This document shows positions 1 to 11,572 of a stretch of 64,000 nt of DNA, one piece after another. A program made the position numbers and the translations under genes. The stretch's first letter is position 1. Every line of letters begins with the position of its first letter. The stretch lies in contig NC_057794.1 in the NCBI RefSeq assembly GCF_018294505.1, positions 195,161,201 to 195,225,200 of the forward strand, given 5' to 3'. Source of the DNA: Triticum aestivum (taxonomy: Eukaryota; Streptophyta; Magnoliopsida; Poales; Poaceae). The notes beneath the pieces were generated by a model. That model had not been told where the DNA came from and searched no databases. It worked only from the letters and a program-made list of their open reading frames with translations.

Positions 1-841
1 TCACCCGTGCCTGCCTCGCCTTCCCCAGTCAAGCCCGCGCCACGCCACTGCCCACCGCTCTGCTTATACTGCTGCTAGTTACTCTAGTATGGCTAGCTTT
101 ATGAATATTAAACCGAGCCACCCTCTGGGAAGCCCCTAAATTGCGGCTAAACAACTGTTAAGATGAGTAAGAATAATATTGGTAGGTAGTACACTTGTCA
201 AAGCTCAAATGTTTCCATTGGACCAAATCAATTTGATGCATGGATTAATTCCTACGAAAATCACAAAATGCTATCCTTTCTAAACAGAAAACAGAATTAA
301 CCCCTAGCACTGTGTGTGCGTGTGTGTATTCTGTGTGTGTGAGGTCGGCTCCATGTTCAATTAGTTTAAGGTTAGTTACTAGTTAGATTAGCTACTAGCC
401 TATGACAGGTGGACCCCCACCCCCCTCCTCTAAATATCCACTTAAAAATAAAAAGCTAAAATATTTGTGAATGACACCTGAGTCCCACTGGTCCCATTGA
501 CCAATCAAACTGCTGACTGGGATAACCTAGTCAATGACATGCGGGTCCCCTGGGCCCTTTACTAGTCAACAGTCTCAGTTGACTGCTGACTAGGCAGTCA
601 ACTAGACACCACCTGTCAGCCACTAAAACCACTGATGTGTACACTTAGCAATTAAGTATTAATTTATTTTCGAATTAAAATAAATAAGCAAAATAAATTT
701 AGCTACTGTCTATGACAGCTGGGTCCGCTGACACTATTCACTTTGACCGGTCAACTCTAACTCGGTTGTTGACAGGGTCAATTGGACCCTCAGGCCCCAC
801 TACCAGCCTCACACACACTCTGGCTGGGTACACCTTGGGAT
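1..841 (+). mobile_element. 5' LTR of Gypsy element E, first part
   Basis: This is non-coding LTR sequence with no credible ORF; its left end lies outside the window. It resumes after the inserted element 1 at 6695 and ends at 7569 in GGGCGTCACA, next to a primer-binding site. The start is GC-rich, followed by AT-rich sequence with several stretches of the 'ctgacaggtgggacccac' kind that are common in Triticeae Gypsy LTRs. A short TG-rich microsatellite lies at 311-341. Strand is inferred from the primer-binding site at 7573. I cannot name the family with confidence. Confidence 0.7.
837..841. repeat. Target-site duplication GGGAT (left copy) of element 1
   Basis: GGGAT directly precedes the TG of the 5' LTR at 842 and is repeated exactly at 6690-6694 after the 3' LTR. 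Confidence 0.93.
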
Positions 842-2419
842 TGATACGTCTCCAACGTATCTATAATTTTTGATTGCTCCATGCTATATTATCTACTGTT
901 TTGGACATTATTGGGCTTTATTATCCACTTTTATTTTATTTTTGAGACTAACCTATTAACCGGAGGCCCAGCCTAAAATTGATGTTTTAGGGTTTCAAAG
1001 AAAAGGAATATCAAATGGAGTCCAAACGAAATAAAACCTTCGGGAACGTGATTTTCTCACCGAATACAACTCAGGAGACTTGGACCATAAGTCAAGCCAA
1101 TCAACAGGAGGCCACGAGGTAGGGGGGCGCGCCTGCCCCCCCCCCCAGGCGCGCCCTCCATCCTCATGGGCCCCCTGTTTCTCCAATGACGTACTTCTTC
1201 CTCCTATATATACCCACCTACCACCAAACGATCAGATACGGAGCAAAAACCCTAATTCCACCGCCGTAACTTCCTATATCCACGAGATCCCATCTTGGGG
1301 AATGTTCCGGAGCTCCGCCAGAGGGGGCATCGATCATGGAGGGCTTCTACATCAACACCATAGCCTCTCCGATGAAGTGTGAGTAGTTTACTTTAGACCT
1401 ACGGGTCTATAGTTATTAGCTAGATGGCTTCTTCTCTCTTTTTGTATCTCAATACAATGTTCTCCCCCTCTCTTGTGGAGATCTATTTGATGTAATCTTC
1501 TTTTTGCGGTTTGTTTGTTGAGACCGGTGAATTATAAGTTTATGATCAAGTCTATCTATGAATAATATTTGAATCTTCGCTGAATTCTTTTATGTATGAT
1601 TGGTTATGTTTGCAAGTCTCTTTGAATTATCAGTTTGGTTTGGCCTACTAAATTGATCTTTCTTGCAATGGGAGAAGTGCTTAGCTTTGGGTTCAATCTT
1701 GTGGTGTCCTTTCCCGGTGACAGTAAGGGCAGCAAGGCATGTATTGTATTGTTGCCATCGAGGATAACAAGATGGGGTTTTCTTCATATTGCATGAGTCT
1801 ATCCCTCTACATCATGTCATCTTGCTTAAGGCGTTACTCTGTTTTTAACTTAATACTCTAGATGCATGCTGGATAGCGGTCGATGAGTGGAGTAATAGTA
1901 GTAGATGCAGGCAGGAGTCGGTCTACTTGTCTCGGACGTGATGCCTATATACATGACCATACCTAGATATTCTCATAACTATGCTCAATTCTGTCAATTT
2001 CTCAACAGCAATTTGTTCACCCACCGTAGAATACTTATGCTCTCGAGAGAAGCCACTAGTGAAACCTATGGCCCCCGGGTCTATCTTTATCATATCAATC
2101 TCCTACTACTTAGTTATTTACTTTGCTATTTTACATTTCCTTTATTTTACTTTGCATCTTTATCATAAAAATACCAAAAATATTATCTTATCATATCTAT
2201 CAGATCTCACTCTCGTAAGTGGCCCTATAGGGATTGACAATGCCTATATGCGTTGGTTGTGAGGATTTATTTGTTTTGTGCAGGTACAAGGGACTTGCAT
2301 GTAGCCTCCTACTGGATTGATACCTTGGTTCTCAAAAACTGAGGGAAATACTTACGCTACTTTGCTGCATCATCCCTTCCTCTTCAGGGAAAACCAACGC
2401 AGTGCTAAAAGAGGTAGCA
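842..2419 (+). repeat. 5' LTR of element 1 (complete)
   Basis: The LTR starts TGATACGTCTCC and ends GAGGTAGCA. The second half (from about 1628) is repeated in the 3' LTR at 5898-6689. A TATA-like 'cctatatatacccacc' lies at about 1203-1218, just downstream of a GC-rich stretch and a C-run (1137-1150), and is a plausible promoter for the element transcript. Confidence 0.9.
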
Positions 2420-2430
2420 AGAAGGATTTC

Positions 2431-2448
2431 TGGCGCCGTTGCAGGGGA
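2431..2448 (+). promoter_or_regulatory. Primer-binding site, tRNA-Asp type
   Basis: The sequence TGGCGCCGTTGCAGGGGA lies 11 bp after the LTR end. It is complementary to the 3' end of plant tRNA-Asp with one mismatch. The same type of site is found, more worn, in D1 and D2. Confidence 0.85.
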
Positions 2449-2661
2449 GGTCTAAGCAAAAGTCAACATACCAAGTACCCATCACATACCCTTATCTCCC
2501 ACATTACGTTATTTGCCATTTGCCTCTCGTTTTCCTCCCCCCAATTCACCCTTGCCGTTTTATTCGCCCTATCTCTCTCTATCCTCCCTCTCTTTCTCTA
2601 TTTGCCCTTTTTGTCCGTTTGCTTTTTGTTTGCTTATGTGTTAGTTTGCTTGCTTGTTGTT

Positions 2662-3501
2662 ATGTCTAGTTCTTTACCCTCTACCTCTATGTCTGAAATT
2701 GGGGATACTATTGTCGATAATAATTTTGATACTCCTACTAAAGAACCCAGTATCTCACATGTAAAAAGATTCCGTGTTGGTAGTGGTAATATTTTTGGAG
2801 AAGGAGTTATTCAAGAATTCTTTACTTGTGCCGGTGCTTTACCTTCTATGGGTAGTTCTATTCTTCATAGAACTAGTAGTCTTGCGGACGCTATTGCCAT
2901 GCTTGTAGTTGAACCTGAGAGACAATTCATGCACATGCATCCTTCTATACAAATGATTTTCCTAGAATTTTCTAATATTTAGCATTCTTCTGTTAAGCGT
3001 GCCGTTACTATCATTTTGGCTCATGAGTTCCGATTCATAATAAAATATGCCAAAGAAATCTTTGCGCATTATAGGGTGGATGCTTGTCGTCATCCCATAG
3101 AGACTATCCTCTTTGATCAAGAAGAAATAATGCATTTTCAATCTTTAGACTATGTTGCTCTCAATGAACATCTCAGAAAAAGGGTTCCTACCAATGTTTT
3201 AGTTGATAGAATTTCTGAACTTAATGATGATTTGGCTATTTGAGATAATGAATTGGGATATTCTCTTGAATATAGGCTCACAAAGTTCTATCAAAAGAAT
3301 GCTTATAATGATGAATTGGTTGTGCAATATGAAGGACCAAAGGAGGAACCTATACCTCCCAAGGTTGATCTTGGAGACTTTTGTGCCAACAAATTTAGCC
3401 CTTTTGATTACTTTTGCTTGCCTCAAAGAAAACTTGTTGTTGAACGTAGAGAATATGAAATGAGTTTTAACAATCTATCTTATTATTATGGCAATACCTA
3501 G
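2662..3501 (+). pseudogene. Broken internal ORF of element 1 (unknown protein)
   Basis: A single reading frame runs from ATG 2662 to the stop at 3499-3501, about 280 codons, interrupted by TAG at 2980-2982 and TGA at 3241-3243 with no frameshift. The conceptual product begins with a Ser/Thr-rich stretch and continues as a mixed helical-looking protein. I see no zinc knuckle, protease DTG/DSG or RT motif. It differs from the ORF in D1 and D2, although the LTR starts and the downstream non-coding region are alike, so the two groups share a backbone but carry different ORFs. Both stops can be explained by C-to-T changes. The in-frame codons upstream of 2662 may be leader. Function is unknown. 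Confidence 0.6.
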
Positions 3502-4227
3502 ATCTATTCTTGCTTGTTATGCCTAGCTAGGGGCGTTAAACGATAGCGCTTGTTGGGAGGAAACCCAATTTTATTTTTATTCCTTGCTTTTTTCTCCTTC
3601 TTAGTAATAAATAAATTATTTAGCCTCTGTTTTGGTTGTGTTTTTTGTGTTTAATTAGTGTTTGTGCCAAGTAGAACCGTTGGGAAGACATGGGGAAAGT
3701 CTTGCTGAACTTGCTGTAAAAAACAGAAACTTTAGCGCTCACGAGAACTGCTGTAATTTTTATTTGGAAAGTTCTATTTAGTTAATTCTTTTTGAAAATT
3801 ATTAATATATAAATTCTCACGTCCAGAAATTTATTTTAGAATTTTTGGGGTTACAGATCTTGCGCTAGCTACAGATTACTACAGACTGTTCTGTTTTTGA
3901 CAGATTCTGTTTTGCGTGTGTTGTTTGTTTATTTTGATGTATCTATGGCTAATAAATTAGTTTATGAACCATAGAGAAGTTGGAATACAGTAGTTATAAC
4001 ACCCATATAAATAAAGAATGAGTTCATTACAGTACCTTGAAGTGTTCTTTTGTTTTCTTTCGCTAACGGAGCTCACGAGATTTTCTACTTTAAGTTTTGT
4101 GTTGTGAAGTTTTCAAGTTTTGGGTAAAGATTTGATGGATTATGGAACAAGGAGTGGCAAGAGCCTAAGCTTGGGGATACCCATGTCAGCCCCAAGATAA
4201 TCTAAGGACACCTAAAAGCCAAAGCTT

Positions 4228-4251
4228 GGGGATGCCCCGGAAGGCATCCCC
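4228..4251 (+). other. Conserved 9 bp stem hairpin
   Basis: GGGGATGCC pairs with GGCATCCCC around the six-base loop CCGGAA. The same stem with loop CCGGAC (element orientation) is at 57310-57333 in D2. Confidence 0.7.
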
Positions 4252-5455
4252 TCTTTCGTCTACTTCTATCGGTAACTTTACTTGGAGCTATATTTTTATT
4301 TACCACATGATATGTGTTTTGCTTGGAGCGTCTTGTATGATTTGAGTCTTTGCTTATTAGTTTACCACAATCATCCTTTCTGTACACACCTTTTGAGAGA
4401 GCCATACATGATTTGGAATTTGTTAGAATACTCTATGTGCTTCGCTTATATCTTTTGAGTTATATAATTTTGCTCTAGTGCTTCACTTATATCTTTTAGA
4501 GCACGGTGGTGGATTTTTTATAGAAACTATTGATCTCTCATGCTTCACTTAGATTATTTTGAGAGTCTTAAATAGCATGGTAATTTGCTTAAAATCCTAA
4601 TATGCTTGGTATGCAAGATTAATAATAAAAATTCTCTTATGAGTGTGTTGAATACTATGATAAGTTTGATACTTGATAATTGTTTTGAGACATGGAGATG
4701 GTGATATTAAAGTCATGCTTGTTGAGTAGTTTTGAATTTGTGAAATACTTGTGTTGAAGCTAGTGATTCCCGTAGCATGCACGTATGGTGAACCGTTATG
4801 TGATGAAGTCGGAGCATGATTTATTTATTGATTGTCTTCCTTATGAGTGGCGGTCGGGGACGAGCGATGGTCTTTTCCTACCAATCTATCCCCCCTAGGA
4901 GCCTGCGTGTAATACTTTGCTTCTATAACTTGTAGATTTTTGCAATAAGTATATGAGTTCTTTATGACTAATGTTGAGTCCATGGATCATACACACTCTC
5001 ACCCTTCCACCTTTGCTAGCCTCTCTAATACCGTGCAACTTTCGGCGGTATCATACACCCACCATATACCTTCCTCAAAAAAGCCACCATACCTACCTAT
5101 TATGGCATTTCCATAGCCATTCCGAGATATATTTCCATGCCACTTTCCACTGTTCCATTTATGACACACTCCATCATTGTCATATTGCTTAGCATGATCA
5201 TGTAGTTGACATAGTATTTGTGGCAAAGCCACCGTTCATAATTCTTTCATACTTGTCACTCATGCATCATTGCATATCCCGGTACACCGTCGAAGGCATT
5301 CATATAGAGTCATATCTTGTTCTATGTATCGAGTTGTAATTATTGAGTTGTAAGAAAAATAGAAGTGTGATGATCATCATTATTAGAGCATTGTCCCAAG
5401 TGAGGAAAGGATGATGAAGACTATGATTCCTCCACAAGTCGGGATGAGACTCAGG

Positions 5456-5552
5456 ACGAAAAAAAAAAGAAAAGAAAGAAAAGAGGCCATAAAAAAGAGA
5501 GAGAAAAGGCCCAAATAAAAAAATGAGAGAAAAAGAGAGAAGGGACAATGTT
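5456..5552 (+). other. Purine-rich tract in non-coding interior
   Basis: Nearly 100 bases are A/G-rich with only short interruptions. The complementary pyrimidine tract is at about 56030-56095 in D2, so it is a family feature. It could act as a second plus-strand priming site, but that is inference. Confidence 0.5.
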
Positions 5553-5897
5553 ACTATCCTTTTACCACACTTGTTCTTCAAAGTAGCACCATGATCTTCA
5601 TAGTAGAGAGTCTCTCATTTCGTCACTTTCATATACTAGTGGGAAATTTTCATTGTAGAACTTGGCTTGTATATTCCAATGATGGGCTTCCTCAAAATGC
5701 CCTAGGTCTTCATGAGCAAGCGAGTTAGATGCACACCCACTTAGTTTTACACTTATAGCTCTAGTGCAATCCCTACTCACTCACATTGATATCTATTGAT
5801 GGGCATCTCCATAGCCCGTTGATACGCCTAGTTGATGTGAGACTATCTTCCCCTTTTTGTCTTCTCCACAACCACCACTCTATTCCACCTATAGTGC

Positions 5898-6689
5898 TAT
5901 CAGTTTGGTTTGGCCTACTAGATTGATCTTTCTTGCAACGGGAGAAGTGCTTAGCTTTGGGTTCAATCTTGCGGTGTCCTTTCCCGGTGACAGTAAGGGA
6001 AGCAAGGCACGTAGTGTATTTTTGCCATCGAGGATAACAATATGGGGTTTTCTTCATATTGCATGAGTCTATCCCTCTACATCATGTCATCTTGCTTAAG
6101 GCGTTACTCTGTTTTTAACTTAATACTCTAGATGCATGCTGGATAGCCGTCGATGAGTGGAGTAATAGTAGTAGATGCAGGCATGAGTCGGTCTACTTGT
6201 CTCGGACGTGATGCCTATATACATGATCATACCTAGATATTCTTGTAACTATGCTCAATTCTTTCAATTGCTCAACAGTAATTTGTTCACCCACCGTAGA
6301 ATACTTATGCTCTCGAGAGAAGCCACTAGTGAAACCTATGGCCCCTAGGTCTATCTTTATCATATCAATCTCCTACTACTTAGTTATTTACTTTGCTATT
6401 TTACTTTGCCTTTATTTTACTTTGCATCTTTATCATAAAAATACCAAAAATATTATCTTATCATATCTATTAGATCTCACTCTCGTAAGTGGCCCTATAG
6501 GGATTGACAACCCCTATTTGCGTTGGTTGCGGGGATTTATTTGTTTTGTGTAGGTACGAGGGACTTGCGTGTAGCCTCCTACTGGATTGATACCTTGGTT
6601 CTCAAAAACTAAGGGAAATACTTACGCTACTTTGTTGCATCATCCCTTCCTTTTCGGGGAAAACCAACGCAGTGCTAAAAGAGGTAGCA
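5898..6689 (+). repeat. 3' LTR of element 1, 5'-truncated
   Basis: This stretch matches 1628-2419 of the 5' LTR closely and ends in GAGGTAGCA before the GGGAT duplication. The first ~790 bp of the LTR and the end of the internal region, including any polypurine tract, are missing. The join lies in 'tatcagtttgg', which is found at the matching place in the 5' LTR, so a deletion at short matching sequence is likely. Confidence 0.88.
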
Positions 6690-6694
6690 GGGAT
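6690..6694. repeat. Target-site duplication GGGAT (right copy) of element 1
   Basis: Exact repeat of 837-841, directly after the GAGGTAGCA end of the 3' LTR. Confidence 0.93.
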
Positions 6695-7569
6695 CGATCG
6701 TGTTGGGAAATGTGGTGCACCCCTACAGGGAAGTTTATCTATTCGAATAGCCGTGTCCCTTGGTAAAAGGACGACCCGGAGTTGTACCTTGACCTTATGA
6801 CAACTAGAACTGGATACTTAATAAAATACACCCTTCCAAGTGCCAGATACAACCCAGTGATCGCTCTCTCATAGGGCGACGAGGAGAGGATCGCTGGGTA
6901 GGATTATGCTATGCAGTTATACCTGGTTAACTTACCATCTAGTCTCTTCTTCTGCTTCAAGATGGAGGCTGCCAAAAGCGTAGTCTTCAATAGGACTAGC
7001 TACCCCCTCTTATTTTGGCATTCTACAGTTTAGTCCACCTATACTACCCCTTTCATTTGATACCAATGCATATGTACTGTAGCTCCTTGCTTGCGAGTAC
7101 TTTGGATGAGTACTCACGATTTCTTTGCTCCACCTTTCCCCCCTTCTATACCCGGTTGTTGCGACCAGATGTTGGAGTCCAGGAGCCAGACACCACCGTA
7201 GATGACGACTCCTACTACTTTTAAGGTGCCTACTACTACGTGCAGGCCGCTGACGACGAGCTAGAGTAGTTTTGTAGGATCCCAGGCAGGAGGCCTGCGC
7301 GTCTTTCGATATGTATCCCAGTTTGGGCTAGCCTTCTTAAGGCAAACTTGTTTAACTTATGTCTATACTCAGATATTATTACTTCCGCTGACTCTTGTGC
7401 ATTCGAGCTTATGTATTCGAGCCCTCGAGGCCCCTGGCTTGTAATATATAGCTTGTATTATTTTATTTTGTGTCTTTAGTTGTGTTGTGATATCTTCCCG
7501 TGAGTCCTTGATCTTGATCATACAAATTTGCGTGTATGATTACGGTACGGTCAAATTGAGGGCGTCACA
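6695..7569 (+). mobile_element. 5' LTR of Gypsy element E, second part
   Basis: The host LTR resumes after element 1 and ends GGGCGTCACA at 7569, followed by a primer-binding site. GGGCGTCACA is the inverted match, with one mismatch, of the LTR start TGTGATGCCC at 11573, which supports pairing of these two LTRs in one element. The short ORFs within it are not credible. Confidence 0.8.
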
Positions 7570-7572
7570 AGT

Positions 7573-7586
7573 TGGTATCAAAGTCG
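7573..7586 (+). promoter_or_regulatory. Primer-binding site of element E, tRNA-Met type
   Basis: TGGTATCAAAGTCG follows the LTR end after three bases. It matches the TGGTATCAGAGC initiator tRNA-Met site with one change in the core. Confidence 0.75.
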
Positions 7587-9463
7587 ACTGCCTGTAGGAA
7601 TCCCCCATCCACACTCCTTGGCCGAAGTTGAGTCTAGTCGATGAAAACTGTTTTACTAACATGGTTGTGCGGCCCATGGGCCCACGTCACCATTGGGTGG
7701 TATTAGGATCTTTTACTCCTCATCTATACTCTTGGACTCTGGTCACTCTCCTATTCAGGTTAAATGATCTCGCTAACTCTAACTCTAGGTTCTCTTAAAT
7801 ACTTTCTCCCGGAGAGCCCCTCGGTCCGAACGATCGCTTGTTACACCAAAAGATTTCGAAGACACCCTACGATGTTCTCTCGGGACTATGTGCCATTGCT
7901 TTTACAATTCCCTACCACCGATGTGTCCTTATTGATAACTACATACATTTGTCGTTCATACATCCATCCCCAGTTGATCTTGTTATTACGAGATACACTG
8001 AAATTCTCTCTATTGTTCCAAGAATACTTTGTGCCTACTGCCCTGCAGTTCTTTGCCACATGAATACCCCTATGATTAATTCCTGGCACTTATCGAGTAT
8101 CCGCTCATCACGAGTTGTTCAGGTGTTTCACAAAAGTCTTCGATATACTATTCGATCCTCGAAAAATCCTTAGCAGCTTATTGCTCTTGAAATTCTTGCT
8201 TGCTTGCATTAGGATTAATCCCATAAGTCTGTAATCTTATCGTCATCCTTTGTCATTATCATTTTGAGTCTATTGATTCAATGTGTTGCGAATGCATGCA
8301 ATCCTCAATCCAATCCTATAATTCATCCTTCTGGCTCAGACGTCATCTAAAACATGAGCTAGATCTCGACCAATCAAATTGCCATCGATTGTACCCCTAA
8401 GGCTATTCAACTTATCCATCCCTAATCAGAGCATTACTTCTGATCCCTTGTCTTGGGATACATAATTCCTTTACAATTGAGCTTTGAATTAGTTAGTTGT
8501 TTCTATCATCTGGTCTCCTTGCATTCTTTCTTCTTCTGGTTGAGTACCGATGCTCACATCAGATTCCTTATGGATCGTCAAATCCTTCATATACTAAATC
8601 TCGAGTATTCTTTCTCTGATATATAATGCCATTGGTAAATCCTATTCCCTGATTTGACCACCATGCTCTGCTTTTGAGCTGGTGATATTTACTCTTCAAG
8701 CTTGTGGTATATGTTTCTAAGATGCCCCAATGAGTTGAACCTATGCCTTCCTTAATCAGGGTGAACCCGAAAGTTTTGACGGGTCATACTCCTCTGGTAA
8801 TTTACCAGGTAGGTTTTCACACTCAAATTAGTTTTAATAGAGCAGTGAATGAATGGTCATGCATTGGAGAACTGGGAGTCGACCTTGAACCTTTGTGTTC
8901 ATGCCCATGGACACGATGTAGATCTTATCATTAAAGCTTCTCTTAAATTAATTATTCCCTTGGTATAACTTCATCTCATATCTCAGATCTAGTCTTTTGC
9001 AATCATGGTTCCGACCATGTTCTCCTTTAAATACTATTTCTCGTGCAAGTTTAAGCACTTGTCTTCTGTAGAGCGATACCCCATTCCAACCTCAAATTTG
9101 ATTTGTCGTCGAGTATTACCCCCTGGAATCTCTTGATTATCAGGGACTGCATAACATCTTATGAGTTCTTCATCAACTATTATTTCTCACTGATTCCAAT
9201 TTTTCATAGGTTTTGAGTTGTTAGTCGCTCAAGAACACCGATATGTGAACCGATTCCGCCTTCCGGTTCGATAAATCTAAGTAATTTTCATTGCTTATGA
9301 GTTTAATAACCCTTAAAGTCATTCCTAGCCTGATCGGCTATATCATTATCGTGCTAAATTTTAACTGTGCTATCTGGTCCTTATTCATGGAGCACAATTT
9401 TTGACGATAAGCTAAGCTTACATTGATCTTCCTCGTCATAGCATTTCGCCTTGAACATCAAGC

Positions 9464-9658
9464 TTGATTTCGAGTTTGTGTTATACCCGTGGTTCCAATA
9501 ACCTTGCGCTTCATCATTCCATTGACTTGTTGTCATCACCAATCGATTACATCTTCATGAAATCTCTTGACAAATGTGTCGTGATCATCATCAACATTCT
9601 GAGCTCTTCTAGGATATCAATCGACTTCATGATGAGAAATGCGATCCTTGCCCCTTGA
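9464..9658 (+). pseudogene. Degraded Gypsy reverse-transcriptase remnant
   Basis: In one frame the residues at 9554-9613 read FMKSLDKCVVIIIN followed by ILSSSR. Gypsy RTs have a Phe-Met, Leu-Asp-Lys, Val-Val run at this place just before the Y/F-x-DD motif and its Ile-Leu-x-Tyr-Ser context. The upstream 'acccgt' and 'ttgac' patterns also fall where the RT Thr-Arg and Leu-Thr-Asn motifs would lie. The two catalytic Asp are gone and one codon seems lost. The match is by eye over a short stretch, so chance resemblance cannot be excluded. Confidence 0.4.
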
Positions 9659-11559
9659 TGATTGTGTTATCATCAACAACATTATTGCCTTCCCTCCAGC
9701 ACAAACTTGTTCATGTTATGGAGCTCCTTGCTATCCAGCTTATGTTATGTTCTACCTTGGAGTATTGTCGTCTTTTATGTCAAGAATGTAGCGAGAATTT
9801 CATCACCTAATAAGAATTCTTGATACAAGTGATACTTATTGCCATCTCTGTTCATTCCTTGATCCCCTATTGTATCTAACCGGAAAACTAACAATTGAAC
9901 TATGACGTCCGAATTCAAAACTTCTATTAACCCTATTACTTTGAAGTTAATGGCTGACAGTTCATTCTTAGACTATTGGTAATTGTATCACCATTCTAAC
10001 ATTGATCGTGCTACCGAGCCCATTTTTCGGGTGCATCTTTCAACCAATGTTTAAAAATGTGTGTGTTTCCTCAAGCATACATTATTATATTATTTGATCT
10101 GACAAATGTTATCTCCTTGTTCACATAATTGTGGAAATCCATCTTTTTGGAAATCTCGATGAGGTGTCGCTGAGTCCATCAGCCACCTCCTCATCCTCTC
10201 CTTAGTTTAATGATGAACTCTTGTTTCAGTACTCGCTCCCATAGTTCATTTCCTGAGAATCTTACATTTTCATCTCGTCAATTTGTGTTGCATCTTTTCT
10301 TCTCAAGCATCCTAAGTCTGAGGTATCCTGACACCAATTCGATCTTAACCTCGGTCAGATATGATGGTTGGAACATATTTTCCAAGAGTTATAACATTGG
10401 TCTTTATATCACTCGGTAAGGTGATGTCATCCTAGCACACCTGACCGGAGGACCTATTGTTATAGTTTCCTTTATAGCAAGGCTAACCATTCTTCCCTGA
10501 GGAACTTGTAAGACTTATTCTATCAGTTGTTCCTGATGAATCCTTTGTGTATCCAAGTACGACCTTTGCTTGAAGACCATGTCAATGCTATCTCAAAGCA
10601 TGTCCATGGTACTCCGATTTTCAACAAGAACATTTGAAGCCAAATGCTAAATGTTTCCTTCTCGATTATCCAAACACCATTGTATGGGTAATGTAATGAA
10701 AATTCTCTCCCCTACCTAAAGAGTTTACTACATTATATCATGTCATGGATATCATGATCTGCTTGTCCTTCTGAAGGATATACCCCTTAAATATTTGTTT
10801 AAACACATTTTCCTTTCCATTGTTCTATTTAATCTGGTAATCATTTTTTACTTTCCAATTGTTGGGTTAACATTTCTTGTGATCTATATGATCTAAGAAG
10901 TAATATTCTCCTGCTTATGTAAACACCTCGGTGTACAATTCTGTCAGCCAGACCCTGTTACTATTGTTGATGACATTCCGATAGCCACCGATGGACGAGA
11001 ACTTTGCCTATTGGTCTGCCTCGTTCAATGAGCAGGAAAATGGTTCTCTTCGTCCCTCGCCCTTGGTACCAATGTTGTTGCCGACATAAATGATGGGCAA
11101 TCCTCTGACATGCCTTGCTTACATGATCACGCAAGACGTCACTGTCCTTCCTACTTTTAACCAACATGGTGGGCCCATAACCCATAGTTCCACAGGATCA
11201 AAACCTGACTCTCCTATACACTCCTGTCTTCCAAAATTATTCCTCACACTTGGCTTCATATGTAATTCATGAGCCACCTTCTTGTGATCTATTCTGCTAT
11301 CAGATGCAATACTTACTTTCGATGCTCTGAACCCCTTTCACACTCTGTTTCAGTCATTGAATGATTGTCCATCTGCTTGAAGCTTCTTATTGCACCTTCC
11401 AGCCTTGCTCTCGATGACTTCCTTGAATTTCAACTCGAGAGATGCCTCTGTGCCACGTTCGCGAGATAGCCCCTAGGTACCTATCTTGTGTTGAGCCCCA
11501 TCCTTCGCGAGTCTTTCTCCCTTACTCCACCCCTTCAATATCGGGACGAGATTTCTTGT

Positions 11560-11571
11560 AGTGGAGGAGAA
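11560..11571 (+). promoter_or_regulatory. Polypurine tract of element E
   Basis: The purine-rich 'agtggaggagaa' sits immediately upstream of the 3' LTR start TGTGATGCCC, as expected for the plus-strand primer. Confidence 0.65.
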
Positions 11572-11572
11572 T

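Larger units (their letters stand above)
3502..5897 (+). other. Non-coding internal region of element 1
   Basis: About 2.4 kb without a credible ORF follows the broken ORF. It is closely matched, in opposite orientation, by 55390-58020 of D2, so it is a conserved non-coding part of the family. It holds two copies of an 'aagcttggggat' motif (near 4167 and 4223), a 9 bp stem hairpin (4228-4251) and a purine-rich tract (5456-5552). It ends abruptly inside 3' LTR sequence at 5897/5898. Confidence 0.75.
842..6689 (+). mobile_element. Gypsy LTR retrotransposon, Sabrina/WHAM type (element 1)
   Basis: The element is bounded by TGATACGTCTCC at the start and GAGGTAGCA at the end, with a perfect GGGAT duplication on both sides, so the outer ends are those of the original insertion. 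It has a 1578 bp 5' LTR, a tRNA-Asp-type primer-binding site, one broken ORF of about 280 codons, about 2.4 kb of non-coding sequence, and a 3' LTR that lacks its first ~790 bp. No RT, integrase or RNase H motif is visible, so it would have depended on another element for movement. The family name is from memory of the LTR start; the non-autonomous structure is seen directly. Confidence 0.88.
7570..11572 (+). mobile_element. Internal domain of element E, non-coding
   Basis: About 4.0 kb lies between the primer-binding site and a purine-rich tract, with no ORF over ~110 codons on either strand. Size and lack of coding capacity recall LARD elements such as Sukkula. However, 9464-9658 keeps a Gypsy RT-like protein trace, so the domain seems to be derived from pol by heavy substitution rather than to be unrelated filler. 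I recognise nothing else in it. The rest is AT-rich on average with many pyrimidine-rich stretches on the plus strand. Confidence 0.6.

Noticed and set aside
311..341. TG-rich microsatellite
   Set aside because: Short and imperfect; common in plant LTRs, no further meaning seen.
2317..2661. N-terminal extension of the element 1 ORF upstream of ATG 2662
   Set aside because: It would begin within the LTR and cross the primer-binding site; the hydrophobic run it encodes comes from a pyrimidine-rich leader.
7764..8173. Overlapping 99- and 111-codon ORFs
   Set aside because: No motif, wrong frame relation to the RT remnant, and located in an interior that is otherwise non-coding.
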